A stretch of DNA of 64,000 nucleotides, taken from the NCBI RefSeq assembly GCF_964355755.1, contig NC_092674.1:17303501-17367500 (forward strand), written 5' to 3'. Made by a program: the position numbers and the translations under genes. Source of the stretch: Antedon mediterranea (Eukaryota; Echinodermata; Crinoidea; Comatulida; Antedonidae). Below, one piece after another: positions 1 to 11,908 of the stretch. The first letter of the stretch is position 1. Each line of letters starts with the position of its first letter. The notes beneath the pieces were generated by a model, which searched no databases, was not told the DNA's origin, and was given only the letters and a program-made list of their open reading frames with translations.

Positions 1-1097
1 GAGAGGAAATATGTTCATGCTAGATGCAGCTTTTGTAATAAATAATACATTCAATATCGTTGTAGTATTTTCACAATGTTTCCACCTGAACAATGATGTC
101 ACCTGTGAGAAATCGTTGGTTGATAGGGTTGCTGAATGTATTGTTATAATCAGCTGAATATACGGGTTGTAGTACACAGCATTTATTAGATTTATGTATA
201 CAAAAATTAATGTTTTAGCTGTAAGACTACACACACGACACCATAATACATCTACACCTACGCTATTATTATGCCAGCTAGTTACTACACCAGTACTAGG
301 GGAGGCCTAGTAGTATAGTAGTAGCCTACTCTAGAAGCCTGTCAGTAATAATAATATAAGTTCTAGGCCCTTACACCACCTAAAAATCGGGGGAAAAAAT
401 TTAAAAACAGTAGTACACATGTTTATGTAAAGCTAGCGCTGCATGCAAAATAAGCTAGAGAAAGATGTTTCATGCATACGGTCACAATACGCTAGGCTAG
501 TAAAAGCCTACCCACTATTCACTTGAGCGAACTTTATATGCGGTCATCGCGGTTTAAACGTCCTTTGTTTACATACGTCGTACGCTGGAAGCATTCATAT
601 TCGGGCCTAGCCTAGACAATATCATTTTTGATCACTGAAAACGCGAAAATGAAAAGTTCTAACTAACTTTATACTACACAGTGTATTACTAAAACAATTT
701 CAGCATATAAAACCGATCAGATTTATAAATTATTTTCACATTTACGTGAATAAAATTAACAGCAACGAAGTCTTTTTTAATCCAATTTACTCATAATTAT
801 GTAGAAAGTGCGCCCTCTATTGTCTAAATTTGTTTTATTTTGATTAATTTCGGCTCTCAAAAATCAAGATTTTAAACGTTTATATCTTTAAAAAGCCCCC
901 ACGTTAGTCCGATCAACAACCAGATTCGTAATCTACGTCAAAAAATGCACTAGAAAAAGTTGGTTTGGAAAATTCTGCAGAAAAGTGACACCTGCCTCCA
1001 GATCCGACTGGTCTATTGGTTGTCAATGTGGTGAGTAAAAAGATTTTCCCATGTGTGTCACGCGTTGAGCATCAACATGTTTTGCTTGGCGGCAATG
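1..1097. other. Unique AT-rich non-coding flank
   Basis: This is the only non-repetitive stretch on the left edge. I see no long open frame, tRNA or rRNA. It is AT-rich and has several AGGCCTAG/TAGGCC-type motifs (near 303, 365 and 604), also seen in the unique segment at 16954-19083, so both probably come from the same genomic background. A 50-nt piece at 981-1030 has an acceptor-like TTCTGCAG before it and GTGAGT after it, but nothing else supports an exon. It could be intergenic or intronic. Confidence 0.6.
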
Positions 1098-1141
1098 TTT
1101 CATTTATTTATTTCAATTTACAAATATATAAATATAAAGCG

Positions 1142-1185
1142 GAGGAGCCTAAAAGAAAGCAAAGCTTGTGGTGAATAGGCTCCTC
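1142..1185 (-). other. 3' UTR hairpin of the LINE relic
   Basis: GAGGAGCCTA at 1142-1151 is exactly complementary to TAGGCTCCTC at 1176-1185, giving a perfect 10-bp stem with a 24-nt loop about 45-90 nt before the element's 3' end. Stem-loops near the 3' terminus are known in CR1/L2-like elements, where they help the reverse transcriptase recognise its own RNA. That role is inferred here from position only. Confidence 0.6.
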
Positions 1186-1323
1186 GAAACAAATAATAAA
1201 ATATAAATAAAATAACACAATTAGAAACTAAAAAAAAAACAACAATTTAACTAATATCTTTTCTCTAACACATAAGTTGAACATGTTTAAAACTAAAAAA
1301 CAAGTAAAAAATAGATTATATAA

Positions 1324-1995
1324 TTAATTTAAGAAATATCCAAATATATGTAAATAATAAAAGAATTTACAAAGAACCTTCAACCAATAATAGTTTAAAT
1401 TGACGTTTAAATAAGGCAAAGTTATGAGATTTTTAAGTGATAAAGGAAGAGAATTCCAGAGTTTAGGTACAGTGTATACAAGGGTGTTCATTTTAAGACT
1501 AGATCGAGTAAGTGGCAGGTGATCTTTTTGTCTTGTTTGGTGAGTGTGATATTGTTTATTTTGAGTGAATTTACTGGATATTATGGGTGGTAAGTGTCCA
1601 GCGGTTAATTGAAACATGATGACACCAACATTAAATGTATAGAGGTCCTCAATTTTAAATATTTTATTTTTTTTTGAAAAAGATCTTGGGTGTGAGCACC
1701 CTGAGATAATTCTGACAGCTCGTTTCTGGATTAATCAAATTTAGTATTAATTGATTTTGAAGCATTTCCCCAAGCAAGAACACCATAATTTAAGTACGAT
1801 AATATAAGAGTAGAATATAAAATATTTAATACTTTTTGAGGAAATATTGATTTCAATTTATACATCATGCCAACATATTTTGATAATAATTTGCAAAGGT
1901 AATTAACATGGGCTTTCCAGTCAAGTCTGTCGTCAATAAATATACCAAGAAATTTTGTGTTGATTATTTGATTAATAGGAACGTACAGAAATCTA
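1324..1995 (-). pseudogene. Broken C-terminal reverse transcriptase fragment of a LINE
   Basis: The minus-strand translation from about 1995 to 1738 gives the thumb-side signature of CR1/L2-type reverse transcriptases: KFLGIFIDDRLDWKAHV, then KLKSIFP, then LYSTLILSYLNYGVLAWGN. A stop and a shift of frame near 1735-1741 interrupt it. The next frame continues with QKRAVRIISG and runs through an internal Met at 1617 to a TAA at 1324. It includes PKLWNSLPLSLKN, the conserved tail motif of this family. The catalytic palm (GVPQGS, YADD) is absent. The fragment is therefore a dead 5'-truncated copy. It is compositionally like its AT-rich surroundings and unlike the younger element at 12757-15878. 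The family call is firm; the clade is not. Confidence 0.8.
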
Positions 1996-2055
1996 CTCAG
2001 AATTTACGTACCGACATCGACCCCGTTTTTAAGTGCAGACAACGACCCCGTTTTT

Positions 2056-3535
2056 ACGTACAGACATCGACCTAGTTTTTACGTACATACATCGACACCG
2101 ATTTTACGTACAGACATCGACCCCGTTTTAACGTACAGACATCGACCTAGTTTTTACGTACCGACATCGACCTCGATTTAACGTACAGACAGCGACCCCG
2201 ATTTTACGTACAGACATCGACCTAGTTTTGACGTAGAGATATCGACTCCGTTTTGACGTACATACATCGACACCGATTTTACGCAAAGACAACGACCCCG
2301 ATTTCACGTACAGACATCGACCCCGATTTTATGTACAGACATCGACCATGATTTTACGTACAGACATCGACCTAGTTTTTACGTACAGACATCGACCCTG
2401 ATTTTACATACAGACATCGACCTAGTATTGACGTACAGACATCGACCCCGTTTTTACATACAGATATCAACTCCGCTTTTACGTACAGACATCGACCTAG
2501 TTTTTATGTACCGACATCGACCTCGACTTTACGTACAGACAGTGACCCCGATTTTACGTACAGACATCGACACCGTTTTGACGAACAGACATCGACCCCG
2601 TTTTGACGAACAGACATCGACACCGATTTTACAAAAAGACAACGACCCCGATTTCACGTACAGACATCGATCCCGTATTTACGTACAGACATCGACCTAG
2701 TTTTTACGTACATACATCGACCCAGATTTTACGTACAGACATCGACTTAGTTTTGACGTAGAGATATCGACTCCGTTTTGACGTACATACATCGACACCG
2801 ATTTTACGCAAAGACAACGACCCCGATTTCACGTACAGACATCGACCCCGATTTTACGTACAGACATCGACCTAGTTTTTACGTACATACATCGACACCG
2901 ATTTTACGTACAGACATCGACCCCGTTTTAACGTACAGACATCGACCTAGTTTTTACGTACCGACATCGACCTCGATTTAACGTACATACAGCGACCCCG
3001 ATTTTACGTACAGACATCGACTTAGTTTTGACGTAGAGATATCGACTCCGTTTTGACGTACATACATCGACACCGATTTTACGCAAAGACAACGACCCCG
3101 ATTTCACGTACAGACATCGACCCCGATTTTACGTACAGACATCGACCATGATTTTACGTACAGACATCGACCTAGTTTTTACGTACAGACATCGACCCTG
3201 ATTTTACATACAGACATCGACCTAGTATTGACGTACAGACATCGACCCCGTTTTTACATACAGATATCGACTCCGCTTTCACGTACAGACATCGACCTAG
3301 TTTTTATGTACCGACATCGACCTCGACTTTACGTACAGACAGCGACCCCGATTTTACGTACAGACATCGACACCGTTTTGACGAACAGACATCGACCCCG
3401 TTTTGACGAACAGACATCGACACCGATTTTACGCAAAGACAACGACCCCGATTTCACGTACAGACATCGATCCCGTATTTACGTACAGACATCGACCTAG
3501 TTTTTACGTACATACATCGACCCAGATTTTACGTA
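2056..3535 (+). repeat. 800-bp higher-order duplication inside satellite A
   Basis: The variant pattern at about 2056-2735 recurs at 2856-3535, exactly 800 bp (32 units) later, with only a few base differences. The marker GACGTAGAGATATCG occurs near 2230 and 3030, and a third time near 2755. The two 90-codon open frames at 2428-2700 and 3228-3500 are copies of each other through this duplication. The middle marker copy implies a further 275-bp (11-unit) event. Confidence 0.85.
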
Positions 3536-4355
3536 CATACATCGACCCCGATTTTACGTACAGCCATCAACCCCGTTTTTACGTACGGACATTGACCTAG
3601 TTTTGACGTACAGATATCGACTCCGCTTACGTACAGACATCGACCTAGTTTTTATGTACCGATACCGACCTCGATTTTACGTACAGACAGTGACCCCGAT
3701 TTTACGTACAGACATCGACCTAGTTTTGACATACAGACATCGACTCCGTTTTTACGTAACGACATCGACCTAGTTTTTACGTACCGACATCGACCAAGTT
3801 TTTACGTACAGAAATTGACCCCGATTTTACGTACAGACATCGACCCCAATTTTACCTACAGACATCGACCCCGATTTTACGTACAGACATCGACCCGATT
3901 TTACGTACAGTCATCGACCCAGTTTTTACGTACAGACATCAACCTCGATTTTACGTACAGAAATCAACCCCGATTTTACGTACATACATCGACCCCGATT
4001 TTACGTACAGACATCGACCCCGATTTTACGTACAGACATCGACCTAGTTTTTACGCACCGACATCGACCTAGACTTTACATACAGTCAGCGACCCCAATT
4101 TTACATACAGACATCGACCTAGTTTTGACGTACAGATATCGACCCCGTTTTGACGTACAGACATCGACACCGATTTTACGCAAAGACAACGACCCCGATT
4201 TCACGTACAGACATCGACCCCGATTTTAAGTACAAACATCGACCATGATTTTACGTACAAGACATCGACCTAGTTTTTACGTACAGACATCGACCCTGAT
4301 TTTACATACAGACATTGACCTAGTTTTGACGTACAGACATCGACCCCGTTTTTAC

Positions 4356-4605
4356 TGTATGTAAAATCAGGGTCGATGTCTGTACGTAAAAACTAGGTAG
4401 ATGTCTGTACGTAAAAACGGGGTCGATGTCTATACGTAAAATCGGGGTCGATGTCTGTACGTAAAAACGGAGTCATATATGTACGTCAAAACTAGGTCGA
4501 TGTCTGTTTGTAAAATCAGGGTCGATGTCTGTACGTAAAAACTAGGTCGATGTCTGTACGTAAAAACGGGGTCGATGTCTATACGTAAAATCGGGGTCGA
4601 TGTCT
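4356..4605 (-). repeat. 250-bp inverted block in satellite A
   Basis: From 4356 the 25-bp unit is suddenly read on the minus strand (GGTCGATGTCTGTACGTAAA), and it flips back at about 4606 after GTCGATGTCT. The block is 250 bp, ten units long. Its left end forms a near-perfect fold-back with the preceding forward units around a loop of about 5 nt (TGTAT at 4356-4360). The variant order next to the junction (linkers of the CTAG and CCTG type) mirrors the forward copies at about 4269-4312. That suggests an inverted duplication of local units and not a simple flip. Inside the block a stretch of about 100 bp is repeated at an offset of 149 bp (4361 and 4510). Confidence 0.9.
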
Positions 4606-7441
4606 TCGACCCCGTTTTTACGTACCGACATCGACCTCAATTTTACGTACAGACAGCGACCCCGATTTTCAGTGACCCCGATTTTACTTACAGACATCAA
4701 CCTAGTTTTAACGTACAGATATCAACCCCGTTTTGACGTACATACATCGACAGCGATTTTACGTAAAGACAACGACCCCGATTTGACGTACAGACATCGA
4801 CCCCGATTTTACGTACAGCTATCAACCCCGTTTTGACGTACAGACATCGACCCCGTTTTTGACAAACAGACATCGACCTAGTTTTTCCGTACCGACCTCG
4901 GTTTGACGTACATACATCGACCCAGTTTTTACGACAGGCATCGACCCCGATTTTACGTACAGACAGCCACACCGATTTGACGTACATACATCGACCACGA
5001 TTTTACGTACATACATCGACCCCGATTTTACGTACAGTCATCGACCAAGTTTTTACGTACAGAAATCGACCCCGATTTTACGTACAGAAATCGACCCCGA
5101 TTTTACATACAGACATCGACCCCGATTTTAGGTACAGACATCGACCGGATTTTACGTATAGTTATCGACCCAGTTTTTACGTACAGACATCAACCTCGAT
5201 TTGACGTACAGACATCGACCCCGATTTTACGTACAGCCATCAACCCCGTTTTTACGTACAGATATCGACCTAGTTTTGACGGACAGACATCGACCCCGTA
5301 TTGACATTCAGACATCGACTCTGTTTTTACGTACAGGCATCCACCTAGTTTTTACGTACCGACATCGACTTCGATTTTACGTACAGACAGCCACACCGAT
5401 TTGACGTACAGACATCGACCCCGTTTTTACATAGAGACATCGACTCTGTTTTTACGTACAGATATCGACCTAGTTTTTACGTACCGACATCGACAGCGAT
5501 TTTACGTAAAGACAAAGACCCCGATTTCACAAACAGACATCGATCCCGTATTTACGTACAGGCATCGACCCCGATTTTACGTACAGACATCGACCCCGAT
5601 TTTACGTACATACATCGACCCCTATTTTACGTACAGAGATCGACCCAGTTTTTACGTACAGACATCGACCCCAATTTTATGTACAGACATCGACCCCGAT
5701 TTAACGTACATACATCGAACCCGATTTTACGGAAATACATCAACCCCGATTTTACGTACAGTCCTCGACCAAGTTTTTACGTACAGACATCAACCTCGAT
5801 TTTACGTACAGACATCGACCCCAATTTTACGTACAGACATCGACCCCAATTTTACGTACAGACATCGATCCTGATTTTACGTACAGACATCAACCCCGTT
5901 TTTACATAGAGACATCGACTCTGTTTTTACGTACATTCATCGACCTAGTTTTTACGTACCGACATCGACCTCAATTTTACGTACAGACATCGACCTCGAT
6001 TTTACGTACATACATCGACCCCGATTTTACGTACAGACATTGACCTCGATTTTACGTACATGCATCGTCCCTGATTTTACGTACAGACATCGACCTCGAT
6101 TTTACGTTCAGACATCGACCCCATTTTTACATACATATATCGACTCCGTTTTTACGTACAGACATCGACCTAGTTTTTACGTACCGACATCAACCTCGAT
6201 TTTACGTAGAGACATTGACCCCGATTTTACGTACATACATCGACCTCGATTTTAGGTACAGACATCGACCCCGATTTCACGAACAGACATCCATCCCGTA
6301 TTTACGTACAGACATCGATCTCGTATTTACGTACAGACATCGACCCCGTTTTTACGTACAGACATCGACCCTGATTTTACATACATACATCGACCCCGAT
6401 TTTACGTACATCGATCCCTATTTTACGTACAGAAATCGACTCCATTTAACGTACCGACATCGACCCCGATTTTATATACAGACATCGACCTAGTTTTTAC
6501 GTACAGACATCGACCTTGTTTTTACGTACAGACATCAGCCTAGTTTTTACTTACAGACCTCGACATAGTTTTTATGCAATTACAGCGACCCCGACTTTAC
6601 GTACAGATATGGACCGCGATTTTACGTACAGACATCGACCCAGTTTTTACGTACAGACATCGACCACGTTTTTACGTACAGACATCGACCCCGTTTTTTC
6701 GTACAGACATCGACCCCGTTTTTACGTACAGACATCGACCTAGTTTTGAACTACAGACATCGGCATCGACCCTGATTTTACGTATAGACATGTACCCCGA
6801 TTTTACGTACAGACATCGACTTAGTTTTTACGTACAGCATCGACCCTGATTTTACATACATTCATCTACCTAGTTTTGACGTACAGACATCGACCCCGTT
6901 TTTACATACAGATATCGAATCCGATTTTACGCACAGACATCGACCCCGATTTCACGTGCAGACACCGACCCGTTTTTACGTACAGGCATCGACCCCGATT
7001 TAATGTATAGACATCGACCCCGATTTTATGTACAGACATCGGCCTAGTTTTTATGTAAAGACATTGACCTAGTTTTTACGTACCGACATCGACCTCAATT
7101 TTACGTGCAGACATCGACCCCGATTTTACGTACAGACATCGACCTAGCTTTGAACTACAGACATCAACTGTGTTTTTACGTACATACATCGACCCCGATT
7201 TTACGTACAGATATCGACCCAGTTTTTTCGTACAGACATCGACCTCATTTTAACGTACAGACATCGACCTAGTTTTGAACTACAGACATCGACTCCGTTT
7301 TTACGTACAGACATCGACCCTGATTTTACATACAGAAATGTACCCAGATTTTACGTACAGACATTGACCCCGATTTTACGTATAGACATCGACCTTGATT
7401 TAACGTACAGACATCGAACCCGTTTTTACGTGCAGACATCG

Positions 7442-8757
7442 ATCCCGTTTTGACGTACATAAATCGACCACGATTTAACGTAGAGACATCGACCCCGATT
7501 TTACGTACAGACATCGACAATGATTTTACGTGCAGACATCGACCTAGTTTTGACCTACAGGCATCGACTTAGTTTTGACCTACAGACATCGAAACCGGTT
7601 TTACGTACAGACATCGAAACTGATTTTACATACAGACATCGACCTAGTTTTGACGTACAGACATCGACCCCGTCTTTACATACAGACATCGATCTTGTTT
7701 TTTACGTACAGAGATCGACCTAGTTTTTACGTACCGACATCCACCCCGATTTTACGTGCAGACAGTGACCCCGATTTTACATCGACCTAGTTTTGACGGA
7801 CACATATCGACCCGGTTTTGACGTACAGACATCGACACCGATTTTACGTGCAGACATCGACCCCGATTTTACGTACAGACATCGACCCCGTACTTACATC
7901 GACCTAGTTTTTACGTACATACATTGACTCCGTTTAATGTACCGACATCGACCCCGTTTTTACGTACAGACATCGACTCCGTTCTTACGTAAAGACATCG
8001 ACCTCGATTTTACGTACAGACAGCGACTCCGATTTTACGTACAGACATCGATCCCGTTTTGACGTACAGACATCGACACCGATTTTACGTGCAGACATCG
8101 ATCCCGTTTTGACGTACATAAATCGACCACGATTTAACGTAGAGACATCGACCCCGATTTTACGTACAGACATCGACAATGATTTTACGTGCAGACATCG
8201 ACCTAGTTTTGACCTACAGGCATCGACTTAGTTTTGACCTACAGACATCGAAACCGGTTTTACGTACAGACATCGACACTGATTTTACATACAGACATCG
8301 ACCTAGTTTTGACGTACAGACATCGACCCCGTCTTTACATACAGACATCGATCTTGTTTTTTACGTACAGAGATCGACCTAGTTTTTACGTACCGACATC
8401 CACCCCGATTTTACGTGCAGACAGTGACCCCGATTTTACATCGACCTAGTTTTGACGGACACATATCGACCCGGTTTTGACGTACAGACATCGACACCGA
8501 TTTTACGTGCAGACATCGACCCCGATTTTACGTACAGACATCGACCCCGTACTTACATCGACCTAGTTTTTACGTACATACATTGACTCCGTTTAATGTA
8601 CCGACATCGACCCCGTTTTTACGTACAGACATCGACTCCGTTCTTACGTAAAGACATCGACCTCGATTTTACGTACAGACAGCGACTCCGATTTTACGTA
8701 CAGACATCGATCCCGTTTTGACGTACAGACATCGACACCGATTTTACGCAAAGACAA
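7442..8757 (+). repeat. 659-bp tandem duplication in satellite A
   Basis: About 7442-8100 and 8101-8757 are near-identical at an offset of 659 bp. Shared rare variants include AAATCGACCACGATTTAACG and the shortened units near 7780 and 8440. 659 is not a multiple of 25 because both copies carry the same truncated units, so the truncations predate the duplication. Near-identity suggests a recent event. Confidence 0.85.
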
Positions 8758-8770
8758 CGACCCCGATTTC

Positions 8771-10224
8771 TCACACAAAACATCAAAGTGTACAGAATAG
8801 CTTTAAAAATCGCATTTGGAGACGTTTTAGACCATTTTGTGATTTTCGAAAAAACATGTTAACACAAAAACATCAAAGTGTACAGAATAGCTTCAAATCG
8901 CATTTGGAGACGTTTTTAGAACATTTTGTGCATTTCGATGAAACTTGGTTACAAAAAAAACATCAAAGTGCACAAAATAGCTAATATCGTATTTAAAAAC
9001 GTTTTAGACCATTTTGAGCATTTCGACAAAACTTTTTCACACAAAACATCAAAGTGTACAGATTAGCTCCAAATCGCATTTGGAGAGGTTTTAGACCAAT
9101 TTGTGATTTTCGAAAAAAAAACTTCTTAACATAAAAACACCAAAGTGCTCCATTTTGAGCATTTCGAAAAAACTTTTCACACAAACATCAAAGGGCACAA
9201 AATAGCTTAATATGGTATTTAAAAACGTTTTAGACCATTTGAGCATTTCGACAAAACTTTTTCACACAAAACATCAAAGTGTACAGAATAGCTTCAAATC
9301 GAATTTGGAGACGTTTTAGACCATTTTGTGCATTCCGAAAAAACTTGGTTACACAAAAACATCAAAGTGCTTAAAATCACATTAGAAACCGTTTTAGACA
9401 ATTTTGAGCATTTCGATAAAACTTTTCAGACAAAAACATCAAAGAGCACAAAATAACTTAATATCGTATTTAAAAATGTTTTAGACCATTTTGAGCCTTT
9501 CGACAAAACTTTTTCACACAAACATCAAAGTGTACAGAATAGCTTAAAATCGCATTTGGAGAGGTTTTAGACCATTTTGTGCATTTCGATGAAACTTGGT
9601 TACACAAAAACATCAAAGTGCTTAGAATCACAATAGAAGCCGTTTTAGACCATTTTGAGCATTTCGAAAAAACCTTTCACACAAAAACATCAAAGTGCAC
9701 AAAATAGCTTAATATGGTATTTAAAAACGTTTTAGACAATTTGAGCGTTTCGACAAAACGTTTTCACACAAAACATCAAAGTGTACAGAATAGCTTCAAT
9801 CGCATTTGGAGACGTTTTAGACCATTTTGTGCATTTCGATAAAACTTGGTTACACAAAAACATCAAAGTGCTTAAAATCACATTAGAAACCGTTTTAGAC
9901 CATTTTGAGCATTTCGATAAAACTTTTCACACAAAAACATCAAAGTGCACAAAATAGCCTAATATCGTATTAGAAACCGTTTTAGACCATTTTGTGGATT
10001 TCGATGAAACTTTTCACACAAAAACATCAAAGAGTACAAAATAGCTTAATATGTTATTTGAAAACGTTTTAGACCATTTTAAGCATTTAAACAAAACTTT
10101 TTCACACAAAATATCAAAGTGTACAGAATAGCTTCAAATCGCATTTGGAGACGTTTTAGACCATTTTGTGATTTTCAAAAAGACTTGTTAACATAAAAAC
10201 ACAAAAGTGCTAAGAATAGCTACA
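8771..10224 (+). repeat. Satellite B: ~86-90-bp tandem repeat array
   Basis: Around 18 units are marked by CATCAAAGTG (8781, 8871, 8961, 9047 and onward), each followed by a block ending GTTTTAGACCATTTTG and a TTTCGA(T/C)(G/A)AAACTT stretch. Three unit types can be told apart: A (TACAGAATAGCTTCAAATCG), B (CTTAAAATCACATTAGAAAC) and C (CACAAAATAGCTTAATATCG). Between 9272 and 9938 they run A-B-C three times with a 251-bp period. A unit near 9139 is internally deleted, and the last, near 10200, is truncated where satellite C begins. Open frames of up to 88 codons here have no recognisable product. Confidence 0.9.
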
Positions 10225-10281
10225 GTGTTAACATCATCTTATAGAGCCATAGTCTTTTTACTAGCGTAGTAACTAGTTATG
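10225..10281 (+). repeat. Left inverted arm of satellite C
   Basis: GTGTTAACATCATCTTATAG and the following GAGCCATAG are the reverse complement of the unit end found 13 times in direct orientation downstream. After a 17-nt insertion, TAACTAGTTATGT completes the arm. Its partner is at 12494-12534. No flanking target-site duplication is evident (GCTACA to the left, AATATA to the right). Confidence 0.8.
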
Positions 10282-11890
10282 TAAAAAAAAAAGGGTATGT
10301 ATGTGCATAAATGGCAATATTACAGCATAATTTTTGAATTCTAAAAAGTGGAAATTTTAGTCATTTTTAGAAAAAATTCCTATGGTCCCCCTCCATTGAA
10401 ATTTTCGCAAAAATGGCCAAATTTCAACCCTTTTATTTTTTGAGATGATGTTAACACAATATATGTGTATAAATGGCAATATTATAGTCTAATTATTGAA
10501 TTTTAAAAGGTGGAAATTTTTGTCATTTTTCGAAAAAATTCCTGTGGTCCCCAGCAGGAAAGTTTTTCGAAAAATAGCCAAATTTCGACCTTTTTATTTT
10601 TTGACATAACTAGTTACGCTCTATAAGATGATGTTAACACAATATATGACCATAAATGGCAATATTATAGCATAATTATTTAATTATAAAAAGTGGAAAT
10701 TTTTTGCCATTTTCGACCCTTTTATATTTTGACATACGTAGTTGCTATGGCTCTATAAGATGATGTTAGCACAATATATTTGCATAAATTGCAATATTAT
10801 AGCATAATTTTTTAATTTTAAACAATGGAAATTTTGACAATTTTTCGAAAAAAATCCTATGGTCCCCCGCAGGGAATTATTTCGAAAAATTGCCAAATTT
10901 CGACCCTTTTATTTTTTGACATAACTAGTTACTATGGCTCTATAAGATGATGTTAAGCATAATTTTTTAATTTTAAAGAATGGAAATTTTGACCATTTTC
11001 TGAAAATAGTCCGATGGTCCCCCGCAGGGAAATTTTCGAAAAATGGCCAGTTTTCAACCATTTTATTTTTTGACATAACTAGTTACGATGGCTCTATAAG
11101 ATGATGTTAAAACAATATATGTGCATAAATGGCAATATTATAGCATAATTTTTGAATTTTAAAAATTGGAAATTTTAGTCATTTTTTAATTTAAAATCCT
11201 ATTGTCCCCTCCAGGGAAATTTTCCCCAAAATGGCCAAATTTCAACCATTTTATTTTTTGACAACTAGTTACTATGGCTCTATAAGATGATGTTAACACA
11301 ATGTGCATAAATGGCAATTTTATAGTATAATTATTGAATTTTAAAAGGTGGAAATTTTGGTCATTTTTCGAAAAAATTCCTGTGGTCCCCTGCAAGAAAA
11401 TTTTCGAAAATTGGCCTAATTTCGACCCTTTTATTTTTTGACATAACTATAGTTACTCTGTCTCTATAAGATGATGTTAGCACAATATATTTGCTATTTC
11501 CATAAATGGCAATACTATAGCATAATTTTTTAATCTCAAACAATGGAAATTTTGGCCATTTTTCGAAAAATAAATCGTAGGGAAATTTTTCAAAAAATGG
11601 CCAAATTTCGACCCTTTTATTTCATGACATAACTAGTTACTATGGCTCTATAAGATGATGTTAACACAATATATGTGCATAAATGGAAATATCATAGCAT
11701 AATTATTTAATTTTAAAAAGTTGAAAATGTTTGCCATTTTCGACCCTTTTATATTTTGACATAAGTAGTTTCTATGGCTCTATAAGATGATGTTAGCACA
11801 ATATATGTGAATAATTGGCAATATTATAGCCTAATTTTTGAATTTTAAAGAGTGGAAATTTTAGTCATTTTTCGAAAAAAATCCTATGGT

Positions 11891-11908
11891 CCCCCCCCCC
11901 CCCTCCCC
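11891..11908 (+). repeat. Poly-C tract
   Basis: A run of 13 C, then T, then CCCC, sits in the TCCTATGGTCCCC block of one satellite C unit. The other units have 4-6 C, so this is a local homopolymer expansion or a sequencing artefact. Confidence 0.85.

Larger units (their letters stand above)
1098..1995 (-). mobile_element. 5'-truncated non-LTR retrotransposon relic (3' end)
   Basis: Read on the minus strand, this is the last part of a LINE: the end of the reverse transcriptase frame, a short 3' UTR with a hairpin, and an A/T-rich tail resembling AAATAAATAAATGAAAC that ends near 1098. Everything upstream of the C-terminal part of the reverse transcriptase is missing, as is usual for 5'-truncated LINE copies. 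The 5' side runs into satellite A, and the exact break is blurred because both share ACGTACAGA at 1981-1989. The closest clades by motif are CR1, L2 or Daphne. I cannot tell which without alignment. No target-site duplication could be assigned. Confidence 0.75.
1981..8770 (+). repeat. Satellite A: 25-bp tandem repeat array
   Basis: About 270 head-to-tail units of 25 bp share the core TACGTACAGACATCGACC followed by a variable 7-bp linker (CCGATTT, TAGTTTT, CCGTTTT and similar). The 25-bp period can be counted directly, for example around 2101-2160. The first unit (1981-2005) is degenerate. Units carry up to three CpGs and a central TACGTA. Because 25 is not a multiple of 3, each pass shifts frame, so translation gives a 25-residue repeat (TDIDPDFTYRHRPRFYVQTS...) wherever linkers lack TAG. 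Open frames reach 157 codons but are repeat artefacts. Higher-order duplications and one inverted block are listed separately. The array ends abruptly at 8770, where satellite B starts. Confidence 0.95.

Noticed and set aside
981-1030. A possible 50-nt exon between TTCTGCAG and GTGAGT
   Set aside because: One acceptor-like and one donor-like motif occur by chance often in AT-rich DNA. There is no second exon, no polypyrimidine tract of note and no recognisable peptide.
5401-5874. 157-codon open frame in satellite A
   Set aside because: It is a rotating-frame translation of the 25-bp repeat, with the same residues repeating and no unique sequence.
8718-8984. 88-codon open frame spanning the satellite A/B border
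   Set aside because: It is a chance frame through two repeat families, and other copies of the same repeat units are not open.
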